Assembly: GCF_000614205.1 (NCBI RefSeq)
Contig: NZ_BAKN01000001.1
Span: 336,691 to 400,690 of the forward strand
Source of the DNA: Hoylesella saccharolytica JCM 17484
GTDB taxonomy: Bacteria > Bacteroidota > Bacteroidia > Bacteroidales > Bacteroidaceae
Direction of reading: 5' to 3'
Length of the DNA stretch: 64,000 bases
The position numbers and the translations under genes are program-made. Below, one piece after another: positions 27,182 to 38,500 of the stretch. Under the pieces are notes generated by a model. The model was not told the DNA's origin and searched no databases. It was given only the letters and a program-made list of their open reading frames with translations. Numbering within the stretch: position 1 is the first letter of the stretch; each line of letters begins with the position of its first letter.

Positions 27182-28372
27182 ATGGCTAAAGAGACATTTG
27201 TGCGTACCAAACCGCATGTTAACATTGGTACAATTGGTCACGTTGACCACGGTAAGACTACTTTGACAGCTGCCATTTCTAAGGTTCTCCATGAGAAGGG
27301 CTTCGGTTCAGAGGATATTAAGTCTTTTGATCAGATTGATAACGCTCCTGAAGAGAAAGAGCGTGGTATTACTATTAACACTTCTCACATCGAGTATGAA
27401 ACAGCTAATCGTCACTATGCACACGTTGACTGTCCGGGTCACGCCGACTATGTGAAGAACATGGTAACTGGTGCTGCTCAGATGGACGGTGCTATTATCG
27501 TAGTTGCTGCTACAGACGGTCCAATGCCGCAGACTCGTGAGCACGTACTTCTCGCTCGTCAGGTAAACGTTCCGAAGTTGGTTGTTTTCTTGAACAAGTG
27601 CGATATGGTTGAAGATGAGGAAATGCTTGAACTCGTTGAGATGGAAATGCGCGAGCTTTTGGATCAATATGAGTATGATGGCGAGAATACTCCTATCATT
27701 CGTGGTTCTGCACTGGGTGCTTTGAACGGTGTTGATAAGTGGGTTGACTCTGTTATGCAACTGATGGATGCTGTTGATACTTGGATTCCGTTGCCTCCTC
27801 GTGAAGTTGACAAACCTTTCTTGATGCCTGTTGAGGACGTGTTCTCAATTACTGGTCGTGGTACTGTTGCTACAGGTCGTATCGAAACCGGTAAGGTAAA
27901 AGTAGGTGATGAAGTTGAACTTCTTGGACTTGGTGAAGACAAGAAATGTGTTGTTACTGGTGTGGAAATGTTCCGCAAGCTCCTTGAAGAAGGTGAAGCC
28001 GGTGATAACGTAGGTCTGTTGCTCCGTGGTATTGACAAAAATGAAATCAAACGTGGTATGGTGCTTTGCCATCCGGGACAGATTAAGCCTCACAAGAAAT
28101 TTAAGGCTTCTGTATACGTTCTGAAGAAAGAAGAGGGTGGACGTCACACTCCGTTCGGCAACAAATATCGTCCTCAGTTCTATCTTCGTACAATGGACTG
28201 TACAGGTGAAATTACGCTTCCCGAAGGTGTTGAAATGGTAATGCCCGGTGATAACGTGGAAATTACTGTAGAGTTGATCTACGCTGTTGCATTGAATGTG
28301 GGTCTACGTTTCGCTATTCGTGAAGGTGGTCGTACAGTAGGTGCAGGCCAGATTACTGAAATTGTTGAATAA
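27182..28372 (+). CDS. tuf: elongation factor Tu
   Basis: 396 residues. G1 GHVDHGKT (~19-26), switch [18 protein letters not shown] (~81-96), G4 NKCD (~136-139), domains 2 and 3 complete, ending [10 protein letters not shown]. It brings aminoacyl-tRNA to the ribosome. Codon use is visibly more restricted than in the flanking accessory genes (many GGT, CGT, CTT codons), as expected for a highly expressed gene. It lies in the tRNA-tuf-secE-rpo block and is followed by a terminator before tRNA-Trp. Confidence 0.98.
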   Translation: MAKETFVRTKPHVNIGTIGHVDHGKTTLTAAISKVLHEKGFGSEDIKSFDQIDNAPEEKERGITINTSHIEYETANRHYAHVDCPGHADYVKNMVTGAAQMDGAIIVVAATDGPMPQTREHVLLARQVNVPKLVVFLNKCDMVEDEEMLELVEMEMRELLDQYEYDGENTPIIRGSALGALNGVDKWVDSVMQLMDAVDTWIPLPPREVDKPFLMPVEDVFSITGRGTVATGRIETGKVKVGDEVELLGLGEDKKCVVTGVEMFRKLLEEGEAGDNVGLLLRGIDKNEIKRGMVLCHPGQIKPHKKFKASVYVLKKEEGGRHTPFGNKYRPQFYLRTMDCTGEITLPEGVEMVMPGDNVEITVELIYAVALNVGLRFAIREGGRTVGAGQITEIVE

Positions 28373-28399
28373 TAATAGCTACAAGCTAGATTCAATATC

Positions 28400-28432
28400 A
28401 AAGGTTCCCGCGATTATTTTACGGGAACCTTT
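28400..28432 (+). terminator. terminator after tuf
   Basis: AAAGGTTCCCG (28400-28410) and CGGGAACCTTT (28422-28432) form a perfect 11-bp stem around an 11-base loop. It ends only 3 bases before tRNA-Trp, and the downstream T-run is short, so read-through is plausible. Confidence 0.7.
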
Positions 28433-28435
28433 CCT

Positions 28436-28508
28436 ACGGGAATAGCTCAGTTGGTAGAGCATCGGTCTCCAAAACCGAGGGTCGTGGGTTCGAGTCCTCC
28501 TTCCCGTG
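28436..28508 (+). tRNA. tRNA-Trp (anticodon CCA)
   Basis: 73 bases. Acceptor ACGGGAA pairs with TTCCCGT; anticodon loop CTCCAAA gives CCA; T-loop GGTTCGAGTCC. It directly precedes secE (18 bases), as in many Bacteroidetes. Confidence 0.96.
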
Positions 28509-28526
28509 CTAAAATAAGAAGATGAT

Positions 28527-28739
28527 ATGTTTAAGAAGATAGGAAACTTCTGTAAAAAGATAGTAAACTACTGCAAGTCGTGTTATAACGAACTTGTGCA
28601 TAATACTACTTGGCCAACGCGTGCCGAACTTACTCATAGTGCAATGGTTGTATTATCTGCTTCCCTAGTCATTGCAGTTGTGGTATTCATTATGGATAGC
28701 GCGTTTAAGTTTGTTATGGGTGCAATCTATCCCAACTAA
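28527..28739 (+). CDS. secE: preprotein translocase subunit SecE
   Basis: 70 residues, short form with one membrane helix (VVLSASLVIAVVVFIMDSAF, ~42-61) after the amphipathic NELVHNTTWPTRAEL segment (~22-36) that lies on the membrane face of SecY. Position between tRNA-Trp and nusG confirms the call despite low conservation. Confidence 0.93.
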   Translation: MFKKIGNFCKKIVNYCKSCYNELVHNTTWPTRAELTHSAMVVLSASLVIAVVVFIMDSAFKFVMGAIYPN

Positions 28740-28755
28740 TTTATTTGAAAGGAAG

Positions 28756-29301
28756 ATGGCAGAGACATCGAAAAATTGGTATGTGCTTCGTGCGGTTAGT
28801 GGAAAGGAAGCTAAGGTAAAGGAATATATTGAGGCTGAATTGAAACATGACGCATTGCTTCGTTCGCATGTTTTTCAGGTATTAATACCGATGGAAAAGC
28901 AGGCAATGTTGCGTAATGGCAAAAGGGTAGAAAAAGAGAAGATCAGTCTGCCTGGTTATGTCTTTATTGAAGCTGACTTAAAGGGTGAGATTGCTCACGC
29001 TCTTCGGTTTATGCCTAATGTCTTGGGCTTTCTTGGTGGTTTAGATAACCCATCACCCGTACCGCAGTCTGATATCAATCGAATGTTAGGTGCTGCTGAA
29101 AATACAGAATTGGTTAACGATGTAGACATTCCGTATTCGGTAGACGAAACAGTGAAAGTGACAGACGGACCATTCAGTGGCTTTAGTGGAGTCATCGAAG
29201 AGGTGAATACCGAGAAGCATAAACTGAAGGTTATGGTCAAGATCTTTGGACGTAAAACTCCATTAGAGTTAGGTTTTATGCAAGTAGAGAAAGAAGGTTA
29301 G
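28756..29301 (+). CDS. nusG: transcription termination/antitermination protein NusG
   Basis: 181 residues from ATG at 28756 (MAETSKNWYVLRAVSGKEAK). The NGN domain (WYVLRAVSGKEAKVKEYIE, LPGYVFIEADLKGE) binds the RNA polymerase clamp; the C-terminal KOW domain (VKVTDGPFSGFSGVIEEVN, ~133-151) contacts Rho or ribosomal protein S10. The longer upstream frame from 28672 overlaps secE and is not used. Confidence 0.96.
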   Translation: MAETSKNWYVLRAVSGKEAKVKEYIEAELKHDALLRSHVFQVLIPMEKQAMLRNGKRVEKEKISLPGYVFIEADLKGEIAHALRFMPNVLGFLGGLDNPSPVPQSDINRMLGAAENTELVNDVDIPYSVDETVKVTDGPFSGFSGVIEEVNTEKHKLKVMVKIFGRKTPLELGFMQVEKEG

Positions 29302-29358
29302 TACGTTGTGTTACGAGCGGAAAGCTTTCAATAATTCCAAATTTTAATATTAACAAAA

Positions 29359-29799
29359 ATGGCTAAAGAAGTTGCTGGATTAATCAAATTACAGATTAAA
29401 GGTGGCGCTGCGAATCCTTCACCTCCCGTAGGTCCCGCTTTGGGTTCTAAGGGTATTAATATTATGGGATTCTGCAAAGAGTTCAACGCCAGGACCCAGG
29501 ATAAAGCAGGGAAAGTTATTCCTGTTGTTATCACTTACTATACTGATAAGTCATTCAGCTTTGAGCTTAAAACTCCTCCCGCAGCAGTTCAATTAAAAGA
29601 GATTGCCAAAGTGAAGAGCGGATCTGCTCAGCCTAACCGACAGAAAGTTGCTTCGGTTACATGGGATCAGATTAAAGTGATTGCTGAAGATAAGATGAAG
29701 GACTTAAACTGTTTTACGGTAGAGTCTGCCATGCGACTTATTGCAGGTACAGCAAGAAGTATGGGTATCACTGTAAATGGGGACTTCCCTGGTAAATAA
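29359..29799 (+). CDS. rplK: 50S ribosomal protein uL11
   Basis: 146 residues: [20 protein letters not shown] (~11-30) and [20 protein letters not shown] follow the uL11 signature; C-terminal rRNA-binding domain ends [12 protein letters not shown]. It forms the GTPase-associated centre with bL12 and uL10. Operon: secE-nusG-rplK-rplA-rplJ-rplL. Confidence 0.98.
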   Translation: MAKEVAGLIKLQIKGGAANPSPPVGPALGSKGINIMGFCKEFNARTQDKAGKVIPVVITYYTDKSFSFELKTPPAAVQLKEIAKVKSGSAQPNRQKVASVTWDQIKVIAEDKMKDLNCFTVESAMRLIAGTARSMGITVNGDFPGK

Positions 29800-29820
29800 T
29801 TAAAAACTTCAATTAAGAAA

Positions 29821-30513
29821 ATGAGTAAGCTGACAAAAAAACAGAAATCAGTAGCTGATAAGATTGAAGCAGGGAAAGCCTATACTTTGAAAGAGGCTTC
29901 AGAATTGGTAAAAGAAATTACGACAACCCAATTTGATGCTTCACTTGACATTGATGTGCGTTTGGGCGTTGACCCGCGTAAGGCTAACCAAATGGTTCGT
30001 GGTGTGGTAACATTACCTAACGGAACTGGAAAGGTTACGCGTGTGCTTGTCTTATGTACACCCGATGCTGAGGCTGCTGCAAAAGAAGCTGGTGCTGATT
30101 ACGTAGGTCTTGATGAATATATCGAAAAGATCAAAGGTGGATGGACTGATATAGATGTAATTATTACGATGCCTTCTGTAATGGGTAAGGTGGGTTCCGT
30201 TGGTCGTATTCTCGGCCCCCGCGGTTTGATGCCTAATCCTAAAAGTGGTACCGTAACAATGGATGTTGCTAAGGCTGTTAAGGACATTAAGTCGGGTAAA
30301 ATCGACTTTAAGGTAGATAAGGCTGGAATCATTCATACTTCTATAGGTAAGGTTTCTTTTACACCTGAGCAGATTTATCAGAATGCCAAGGAATTTGTGG
30401 CTACTGTAATCAAACTGAAACCTGCTGCTGCTAAAGGTACATACATCAAGAGTATCTTTATTTCAAGCACAATGAGTAAGGGTATCAAGATTGATCCGAA
30501 ATCAGTTGAATAA
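29821..30513 (+). CDS. rplA: 50S ribosomal protein uL1
   Basis: 230 residues; [20 protein letters not shown] and the uL1 signature region [18 protein letters not shown] (~136-153) are clear. It builds the L1 stalk that moves E-site tRNA. In E. coli uL1 represses its own operon by binding the rplK leader; no equivalent site could be assigned here. It starts 21 bases after rplK. Confidence 0.98.
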   Translation: MSKLTKKQKSVADKIEAGKAYTLKEASELVKEITTTQFDASLDIDVRLGVDPRKANQMVRGVVTLPNGTGKVTRVLVLCTPDAEAAAKEAGADYVGLDEYIEKIKGGWTDIDVIITMPSVMGKVGSVGRILGPRGLMPNPKSGTVTMDVAKAVKDIKSGKIDFKVDKAGIIHTSIGKVSFTPEQIYQNAKEFVATVIKLKPAAAKGTYIKSIFISSTMSKGIKIDPKSVE

Positions 30514-30531
30514 CTCTAAAAGTTTTGTAAA

Positions 30532-31050
30532 ATGAAGAAAGAAGTAAAAGATACTATTATTGTAGAACTTGGTCAGAAGCTTAAGGAGTATCCTCATTTC
30601 TACCTTGTAGACCTTGCTGGTCTGAATGCAGAGGCAACAAGCAAGTTGCGCGAGGCATGTTTCAAGAAGGAAATAAAGCTGACTGTAGTGAAGAATACTC
30701 TTCTGCACAAGGCTTTCGAGGCTTCTGATATTGATTTTGAACCTTTATATGGCACATTGAAGGGAACTACCGCAATCATGTTTACAACGGTTGCAAATGA
30801 TCCCGCAAAATTGCTGAAGGACTATAAAAAGGATGGAATTCCTGCTCTTAAAGCTGCATATGCAGAAGAAAGTTTCTATGTTGGTGCAGACAAACTAGAT
30901 GAACTTGCTTCTCTTAAGAGTAAGAACGAGGTTATCGCAGAAATTGTTGCTTTGCTGCAATCACCTGCAAAGAATGTCGTTTCAGCTCTCCAATCCAGTT
31001 CAAGCACTATTCATGGTGTGCTTAAAACTTTGGGTGAGCGTCCTGAATAA
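30532..31050 (+). CDS. rplJ: 50S ribosomal protein uL10
   Basis: 172 residues; YLVDLAGLNAEATSKLREAC and LTVVKNTLLHKAF (~41-60) are typical. It anchors bL12 dimers to the stalk base. The C-terminal helix (NVVSALQSSSSTIHGVLKTL) binds bL12. It starts 18 bases after rplA, leaving no room for a separate leader. Confidence 0.97.
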   Translation: MKKEVKDTIIVELGQKLKEYPHFYLVDLAGLNAEATSKLREACFKKEIKLTVVKNTLLHKAFEASDIDFEPLYGTLKGTTAIMFTTVANDPAKLLKDYKKDGIPALKAAYAEESFYVGADKLDELASLKSKNEVIAEIVALLQSPAKNVVSALQSSSSTIHGVLKTLGERPE

Positions 31051-31152
31051 TCAATTGAGTCTTCCTTATGCTGTGTATTGCGGTAGATAAGGGAAACCCA
31101 ATAAAAGTCAATCAACAAAAATAATATTAAAACAATTAAATTTTAGAATAAA

Positions 31153-31533
31153 ATGGCAGATATTAAAGCTATTGCTGAAGAATTAGTAAATTTGACAGTT
31201 AAAGAAGTAAACGAGTTGGCAACGGTCCTCAAGGACGAGTATGGTATTGAGCCCGCAGCTGCAGCTGTTGCTGTTGCAGCAGGTCCTGTTGCAGCAGGTG
31301 CAGCAGGTGGCGGTGACGAGAAGTCGTCTTTCGATGTGGTTCTCGTTGATGCAGGAGCAGCTAAGCTTCAAGTTGTTAAGGCTGTTAAGGAAGCTTGTGG
31401 CTTAGGTTTGAAAGAGGCTAAAGATCTTGTAGACGGTGTTCCTTCTACTTTGAAAGAAGGTATGTCTAAGGATGAAGCTGAAAACCTGAAGAAAGCTATC
31501 GAAGAGGCTGGTGCTAAGGTTGAGCTGAAATAA
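31153..31533 (+). CDS. rplL: 50S ribosomal protein bL12 (L7/L12)
   Basis: 126 residues: N-terminal dimerisation part, an alanine-rich hinge ([20 protein letters not shown], ~33-52), and the C-terminal factor-binding domain ([20 protein letters not shown]). It recruits translation GTPases. Hairpin-capable sequence lies in the 102-base gap after rplJ. Confidence 0.98.
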   Translation: MADIKAIAEELVNLTVKEVNELATVLKDEYGIEPAAAAVAVAAGPVAAGAAGGGDEKSSFDVVLVDAGAAKLQVVKAVKEACGLGLKEAKDLVDGVPSTLKEGMSKDEAENLKKAIEEAGAKVELK

Positions 31534-31557
31534 GCTGACTATAGAATTTTAAAATAC

Positions 31558-31600
31558 GGTTAGGATTTACCCGGTAGGTAAGTCCTAACCTTTTGTGTCT
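31558..31600 (+). terminator. attenuator-like hairpin between rplL and rpoB
   Basis: GGTTAGGATTTACC (31558-31571) pairs with GGTAAGTCCTAACC (31577-31590), a 14-bp stem with one T-G pair and a 5-base loop, then TTTTGTGTCT. It stands 25 bases after rplL and 63 before rpoB. In E. coli a partial terminator in the same place lowers rpoBC output relative to ribosomal proteins; the same role is inferred. Confidence 0.75.
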
Positions 31601-31652
31601 TATTATAGATCTTAAGCATATTTGCTTAATTGAATGTATAAAATATTAATGA

Positions 31653-34600
31653 ATGGCTCCAAAAATTGTTGATAACAGAGTAAATTTTGCCAGCGTCCAT
31701 AATCCGATGCCTTATCCGGATTTTCTCGATGTGCAGTTAAAGTCTTTCAAGGATTTCTTACAGTTGGATACTCCACCTGAAGAACGCAAGAATGACGGTT
31801 TATACAAGGTCTTTGCAGAGAACTTTCCTATTACCGATACACGCAATAATTTCGTTCTTGAGTTCCTGGATTACTATATTGATCCGCCTCGTTATACCAT
31901 TGATGAATGTTTGGAACGTGGGCTGACTTATAGTGTACCTTTGAAAGCAAAGATGAAACTGTATTGTACGGACCCTGATCATGAGGATTTCGGTACATTT
32001 ATTCAAGATGTTTTCCTCGGAACCATTCCTTACATGACAACTAACGGTACCTTTATTATTAATGGTGCTGAACGTGTTGTGGTATCGCAGTTGCATCGCT
32101 CGCCCGGTGTATTCTTCGGACAAGGTGTACATGCGAATGGCACGATGTTATATTCTGCTCGTATCATACCTTTCAAGGGTTCGTGGATTGAATTTGCTAC
32201 CGACATCAATAATGTGATGTATGCCTATATTGACCGTAAAAAGAAATTACCTGTTACAACTCTTTTACGTGCCATTGGCTACGAAAACGACCGTGATATC
32301 TTGCAAATCTTTGACCTCGCTGAAGAGGTGAAAGTAAACAAAAAGAACATGAAGGAGGCTTTGGGTAAGAGGCTTGCGGCGCGTGTATTGAAGAGTTGGA
32401 GTGAAGATTTCGTAGATGAAGATACTGGTGAGGTTGTTTCTATTGAGCGTAATGAGGTCATCATGGAACGTGAAACAGAGATAACGGCAGATAATGTAAG
32501 TGAGATCCTTGATAGTGGGGTTTCTACGATTCTGCTTCACAAGGATGCCGATGCGGCCAATAAGTATTCTATCATCTTTAATACTTTGGCTAAAGATCCG
32601 AGTAATTCTGAGAAGGAAGCCGTACTTTATATCTATCGCCAATTGCGTAATGCAGATCCTGCAGATGATGCTAGCGCACGAGAAGTATTCCAGAATCTGT
32701 TCTTTTCAGATAAGCGTTATGATCTAGGTGAAGTTGGTCGTTACCGAATCAATAAAAAACTCGGGCTAGATACCGATATGGATACTCGTGTTTTGACGAA
32801 AGATGATATTATTGAAATTATTAAGTATCTCATACAGTTGGTAAACTCTAATGCTACGGTAGACGACATTGACCATCTGAGTAATCGTCGTGTACGTACT
32901 GTCGGTGAGCAGTTGGCTAATCAATTCTCTATTGGTTTAGCACGTATGAGCCGTACCATTCGTGAACGTATGAACGTGCGTGACAATGAAGTCTTTACAC
33001 CGACAGACTTAATTAACGCCAAGACCATTTCGAGTGTTATTAATTCTTTCTTTGGCACAAATCCTTTGTCGCAGTTTATGGATCAAACTAATCCTTTGGC
33101 TGAAGTAACACATAAACGCCGTTTATCTGCTTTAGGCCCTGGAGGTTTGTCTCGTGAACGTGCAGGATTTGAGGTGCGTGACGTGCACTATACACATTAT
33201 GGTCGTCTTTGTCCTATTGAAAGTCCGGAAGGTCCTAACATCGGTTTGATTTCTTCTCTTTGTGTATATGCTAATATTAACGAACTTGGATTTATCGAAA
33301 CTCCTTATAGAAAAGTTTCTGAAGGTGTAGTAGATCTTGATAATAAGAACTTAGTTTATCTTACAGCTGAAGAAGAAGAAGATCATATCATCGGCCAGGG
33401 TAATGCGCCATTGCGTGAAAATGGTACGTTTATTCGCGATGTAGTAAAATGTCGACAAGATGCAGACTTCCCCGTAGTAGAGCCTGAACGTGTCAATCTG
33501 ATGGACGTTTCTCCTCAGCAGATAGCATCTGTTTCTGCCAGTCTTATTCCTTTCCTTGAGCATGATGATGGGCACCGTGCATTGATGGGATGTAACATGA
33601 TGCGTCAAGCAGTTCCATTGCTTCACAATGATGCGCCCATTGTCGGAACAGGATTGGAAAAACAATTGTGTGAAGATTCGCGTACGATGATTACAGCAGA
33701 AGGGAATGGTGTTATTGATTATGTGGATGCAACAACCATTCGTATTCTTTATGATCGTACTGAAGATGAAGAATTTGTCAGCTTTGAACCGGCATTAAAA
33801 GAATATCGTATTCCTAAGTTCCGTCGTACAAACCAGAATATGACTATCGACTTGCGACCTATATGTGTGAAAGGACAACGGGTAAAGACAGGTGATATTC
33901 TGACCGAAGGTTATGCTACCGAAAATGGTGAGTTGGCTTTAGGACGTAATCTTCTTGTGGCTTATATGCCTTGGAAGGGCTATAACTACGAGGATGCTAT
34001 TGTGCTTTCCGAGCGTCTTGTCAGAGATGATGTGCTCACTTCTGTGCATGTTGATGAATATTCGCTTGACGTTCGTGAAACAAAACGTGGTGTAGAAGAA
34101 TTTACAAGTGATATTCCTAACGTGAGTGAGGAGGCAACAAAAGATCTGGACGATAATGGTATTGTTCGTATTGGAGCCCGCATCGAACCGGGTGATATTC
34201 TCATCGGTAAGATTTCACCTAAGGGAGAAAGCGATCCTTCACCCGAAGAAAAGTTGCTTCGTGCCATCTTTGGAGATAAAGCCGGTGATGTGAAAGACTC
34301 TTCTCTCAAAGCTAATCCTTCGCTTAGCGGTGTTGTTATTGATAAGAAACTCTTCTCACGTGCTATTAAAACTCGTGAATCGAAGAAATTGGATAAGGCT
34401 GTTCTCGCTAAAATTGACGAAGAGTATCAAGCTAAGAATGATGATTTAAAAGATATCTTGGTAGATAAACTCCTTGAACTGACAGCTAAGAAAGTTTCTC
34501 AGGGTGTGAAAGACTATACCGGAGTTGAGGTTATTAATAAAGGTAGTAAATTTACTGCAGCTGCATTGAAAAATCTTGAGTATGATGGAATACAATCGAA

Positions 34601-35465
34601 TGATTGGACTAACGACGAGCATACCAATACCCTCATTCAGCGGTTGATAATGAATTATATTCGCAAGTACAAGCTTCTTGATGCAGAATTGAAGCGTCGT
34701 AAGTTTGCTATTACGATTGGTGATGAGCTACCCTCAGGAATTCTTCAGATGGCTAAAGTATATATTGCGAAGAAACGTAAAATAGGTGTGGGCGATAAAC
34801 TTGCAGGTCGACATGGAAATAAAGGCATCGTATCGAAAGTGGTGCGTATGGAAGATATGCCATTCCTTGAAGATGGCCGTCCTGTAGACCTTGTTTTAAA
34901 CCCACTGGGTGTACCTTCACGTATGAATCTTGGTCAGATTTTCGAGGCAATCCTTGGTGCAGCCGGTAAAAATCTTGGTGTGAAATTTGCGACACCCATC
35001 TTTGACGGTGCTAAATTGGAAGATCTTTCGGAGTGGACAGATAAAGCAGGACTTCCTCATCTTTGCTCTACCTATCTTTATGATGGTGAAACAGGTGAGA
35101 AGTTTGACCAGCCCGCTACTGTCGGTGTTACTTACTTCCTTAAACTTGGACACATGGTTGAAGATAAGATGCACTCACGTTCCATTGGTCCGTACTCTCT
35201 CATCACGCAGCAGCCGCTTGGTGGAAAAGCCCAGTTTGGTGGACAACGTTTTGGAGAGATGGAGGTTTGGGCCATCGAAGCATTTGGTGCCAGCCACATT
35301 TTGCAAGAAATCCTTACCATCAAATCAGACGATGTGGTAGGTCGTTCTAAGGCTTACGAAGCCATTGTCAAAGGTGAACCGATGCCTACGCCTGGTATTC
35401 CAGAATCGCTCAATGTGTTGTTGCACGAGCTTCGCGGTCTTGGTTTGAGCATTAAGATGGATTAA
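31653..35465 (+). CDS. rpoB: RNA polymerase subunit beta
   Basis: 1270 residues, full length and unbroken. Start [20 protein letters not shown] then [20 protein letters not shown] is the Bacteroidetes form. The rifampicin-binding region reads [20 protein letters not shown] then [12 protein letters not shown] (~468-500), with the residues equal to E. coli D516, H526 and S531 unchanged, so a rifampicin-sensitive site is expected. C-terminal [20 protein letters not shown] and GLSIKMD are intact. rpoC follows 38 bases on. Confidence 0.98.
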   Translation: MAPKIVDNRVNFASVHNPMPYPDFLDVQLKSFKDFLQLDTPPEERKNDGLYKVFAENFPITDTRNNFVLEFLDYYIDPPRYTIDECLERGLTYSVPLKAKMKLYCTDPDHEDFGTFIQDVFLGTIPYMTTNGTFIINGAERVVVSQLHRSPGVFFGQGVHANGTMLYSARIIPFKGSWIEFATDINNVMYAYIDRKKKLPVTTLLRAIGYENDRDILQIFDLAEEVKVNKKNMKEALGKRLAARVLKSWSEDFVDEDTGEVVSIERNEVIMERETEITADNVSEILDSGVSTILLHKDADAANKYSIIFNTLAKDPSNSEKEAVLYIYRQLRNADPADDASAREVFQNLFFSDKRYDLGEVGRYRINKKLGLDTDMDTRVLTKDDIIEIIKYLIQLVNSNATVDDIDHLSNRRVRTVGEQLANQFSIGLARMSRTIRERMNVRDNEVFTPTDLINAKTISSVINSFFGTNPLSQFMDQTNPLAEVTHKRRLSALGPGGLSRERAGFEVRDVHYTHYGRLCPIESPEGPNIGLISSLCVYANINELGFIETPYRKVSEGVVDLDNKNLVYLTAEEEEDHIIGQGNAPLRENGTFIRDVVKCRQDADFPVVEPERVNLMDVSPQQIASVSASLIPFLEHDDGHRALMGCNMMRQAVPLLHNDAPIVGTGLEKQLCEDSRTMITAEGNGVIDYVDATTIRILYDRTEDEEFVSFEPALKEYRIPKFRRTNQNMTIDLRPICVKGQRVKTGDILTEGYATENGELALGRNLLVAYMPWKGYNYEDAIVLSERLVRDDVLTSVHVDEYSLDVRETKRGVEEFTSDIPNVSEEATKDLDDNGIVRIGARIEPGDILIGKISPKGESDPSPEEKLLRAIFGDKAGDVKDSSLKANPSLSGVVIDKKLFSRAIKTRESKKLDKAVLAKIDEEYQAKNDDLKDILVDKLLELTAKKVSQGVKDYTGVEVINKGSKFTAAALKNLEYDGIQSNDWTNDEHTNTLIQRLIMNYIRKYKLLDAELKRRKFAITIGDELPSGILQMAKVYIAKKRKIGVGDKLAGRHGNKGIVSKVVRMEDMPFLEDGRPVDLVLNPLGVPSRMNLGQIFEAILGAAGKNLGVKFATPIFDGAKLEDLSEWTDKAGLPHLCSTYLYDGETGEKFDQPATVGVTYFLKLGHMVEDKMHSRSIGPYSLITQQPLGGKAQFGGQRFGEMEVWAIEAFGASHILQEILTIKSDDVVGRSKAYEAIVKGEPMPTPGIPESLNVLLHELRGLGLSIKMD

Positions 35466-35503
35466 ATTGAGGAATAAAAAAGAACGCTTAATTAAAAAGT
35501 AAA

Positions 35504-38500
35504 ATGGCTTTTAAAAGAGATATAAAGGTTAAGAATAATTTTACGAAGATTACCATAGGTCTTGCTTCTCCTGAAGAGATCTTGGAAAATTCGTTTGGCG
35601 AGGTGACCAAACCCGAAACTATCAACTATCGTACGTATAAACCCGAACGTGACGGACTTTTCTGTGAGCGCATATTCGGTCCAACTAAAGATTACGAATG
35701 TGCCTGTGGAAAATACAAACGTATCCGTTATAAAGGTATTGTTTGTGATCGATGCGGAGTTGAAGTAACAGAGAAGAAAGTTCGTCGCGAACGTTCCGGA
35801 CATATCGAACTGGTGGTACCTGTTGCTCATATATGGTATTTTCGTTCCTTACCCAATAAGATGGGATATTTGTTGGGACTACCTACAAAGAAGCTGGATA
35901 GTGTGGTGTATTACGAACGTTACATCGTTATCAAGCCTGGTCTTATGGAAGGTAAGAAAGATAGCGAAGGTGCAGATGTAAACGGATCGCATAAGATGGA
36001 TCTGTTAACAGAGGACGAGTATCTCAATATCCTTGAAACCCAAGTTGATCCAAATAACGATCAGTTGGATGATAATGATCCCAACAAGTTCATTGCAAAA
36101 ATGGGAGCTGAGGCAGTCTATGATTTGCTGGCAGGTCTCGACCTTGACGCGCTGTCTTATGAACTGCGCGATCGCGCCAGCAATGATTCTAGTCAGCAGC
36201 GTAAAACAGAAGCATTGAAACGTTTGCAGGTGGTGGAGGCATTTCGTGCCAGCAAGGATATCAACCGTCCTGAATGGATGATATTAAAGATAGTCCCTGT
36301 TATTCCACCCGAATTACGTCCGCTTGTACCTCTGGATGGTGGTCGTTTTGCCACCTCCGACTTAAATGATCTTTACCGTAGGGTTATTATTCGTAACAAC
36401 CGACTCAAACGATTGGTTGAGATTAAGGCGCCTGAAGTAATCCTCCGTAATGAGAAACGTATGTTGCAAGAGGCTGTAGACAGCCTTTTCGATAACTCAC
36501 GTAAGAGCTCCGCGGTGAAAAGTGAAAGCAACCGTCCGCTCAAATCTCTCTCTGATTCACTGAAAGGTAAGGCAGGACGGTTCCGCCAAAACTTACTTGG
36601 TAAGCGTGTTGACTACTCTGCACGTTCAGTAATTGTTGTCGGTCCCGAGTTGAAGATGGGCGAATGCGGTCTACCCAAACTTATGGCAGCCGAACTTTAC
36701 AAGCCGTTTATCATCCGCAAGCTTATTGAGCGTGGAATTGTTAAGACGGTGAAGAGTGCCAAGAAGATAGTCGATCGTCGCGAACCCGTTATCTGGGATA
36801 TTCTTGAGAATGTAATGAAAGGCCATCCTGTATTACTCAACCGTGCACCTACATTGCACCGTTTGGGTATCCAAGCATTCCAACCTAAACTCATTGAGGG
36901 AAAGGCTATTCAGTTACACCCGTTGGCTTGTACGGCATTTAATGCCGACTTTGACGGTGACCAGATGGCTGTTCACCTTCCGTTGAGCAACGAGGCAATT
37001 CTTGAAGCACAAATTTTAATGCTACAAAGTCACAATATCTTAAACCCTGCGAATGGTGCGCCTATCACTGTTCCTTCACAAGATATGGTACTCGGACTTT
37101 ATTACATCACCAAGATTCGTCCCGGAGCAAAGGGGTCTGGTCTTACATTCTATGGTCCGGAAGAGGCAATTATTGCCAATAATGAAGGTCGATGTGATTT
37201 ACATGCGCCGGTTAAGGTGGTGGTAAATGACTTGGTTGATGGAAAATTGCAAAAGCGCATGGTTGAAACTTCTGTCGGACGAGTGATTGTTAATGGTATC
37301 ATTCCTGAGGAAGTGGGCTACTTCAATGATATAATTTCGAAGAAGACATTGCGTGGTATCATCGCTGACGTGATTAAGAGTGTTGGTATGGCACGTGCTT
37401 GCGAGTTCCTCGACGGTATCAAGAATCTCGGTTATCGCATGGCATATGTTGCCGGACTTTCGTTTAACCTCGACGATATTATTATCCCTGAAGAAAAGGA
37501 AAAGATTGTAGCACGAGGCAATGAAGAAGTTCGACAGATTACCGAGAATTATAATATGGGCTTTATCACCGACACTGAGCGCTATAATCAGGTAATTGAT
37601 ACCTGGACGCACGTGAATAATGATCTTGGAAACGTGTTGTTGAAGCAGATGACGGAGGCCGATCAAGGTTTCAACGCTGTATTTATGATGCTCGACTCGG
37701 GTGCGCGTGGTTCGAAAGATCAGATTAAGCAGCTCTCGGGTATGCGTGGATTGATGGCTAAACCGCAAAAAGCCGGTGCCGAAGGACAACAGATTATTGA
37801 GAACCCGATTCTTTCTAACTTCAAGGAAGGAATGTCTGTGCTCGAATATTTTATCTCTTCTCACGGTGCACGTAAGGGTCTTGCCGATACCGCTATGAAA
37901 ACTGCCGATGCGGGATATCTTACCCGTCGTTTGGTAGACGTATCACACGACGTCATCATTAATGAGGAAGACTGTGGTACGTTGCGTGGATTGGTTTGCA
38001 CGGCATTGAAGAATGGCGATGAAATTATTTCTACTTTGTACGAGCGTATACTCGGACGTGTGTCGGTTCACGACATCATTCATCCCACAACGGGCGAACT
38101 GATTGTGGCTGCCGGCGAAGAAATCACCGAACCCATTGCCAAGATTATTGACGAATCGCCTATTGAAAGCGTCGAAATTCGTTCAGTACTCACCTGCGAA
38201 AGCAAGCACGGTGTCTGCATGAAGTGCTACGGTCGTAACCTTGCAACCAGTCGTATGGTTCAGATGGGCGAGGCTGTCGGCGTTATCGCAGCACAAGCTA
38301 TTGGTGAGCCCGGAACACAGCTTACGCTCCGTACTTTCCACGCCGGTGGTGTGGCAGGTAACGCTGCTGCCAATGCTTCGATTGTTGCGAAGAACGATTC
38401 GCGTATCGAATTCGATGAACTTCGCACCGTTCCGTTTGTGGAAGAGGGTGAGAAGGGCGACCGCAAATGCGAAATGGTTGTAAGCCGATTGGCTGAAATC

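Noticed and set aside
30514..30531. An L10 leader before rplJ
   Set aside because: Only 18 bases separate rplA and rplJ; no leader can fit.
31051..31152. Regulatory hairpin between rplJ and rplL
   Set aside because: Complementary TTCCTTAT and ATAAGGGAA segments exist but with a long loop and a mismatch; not strong enough to annotate.
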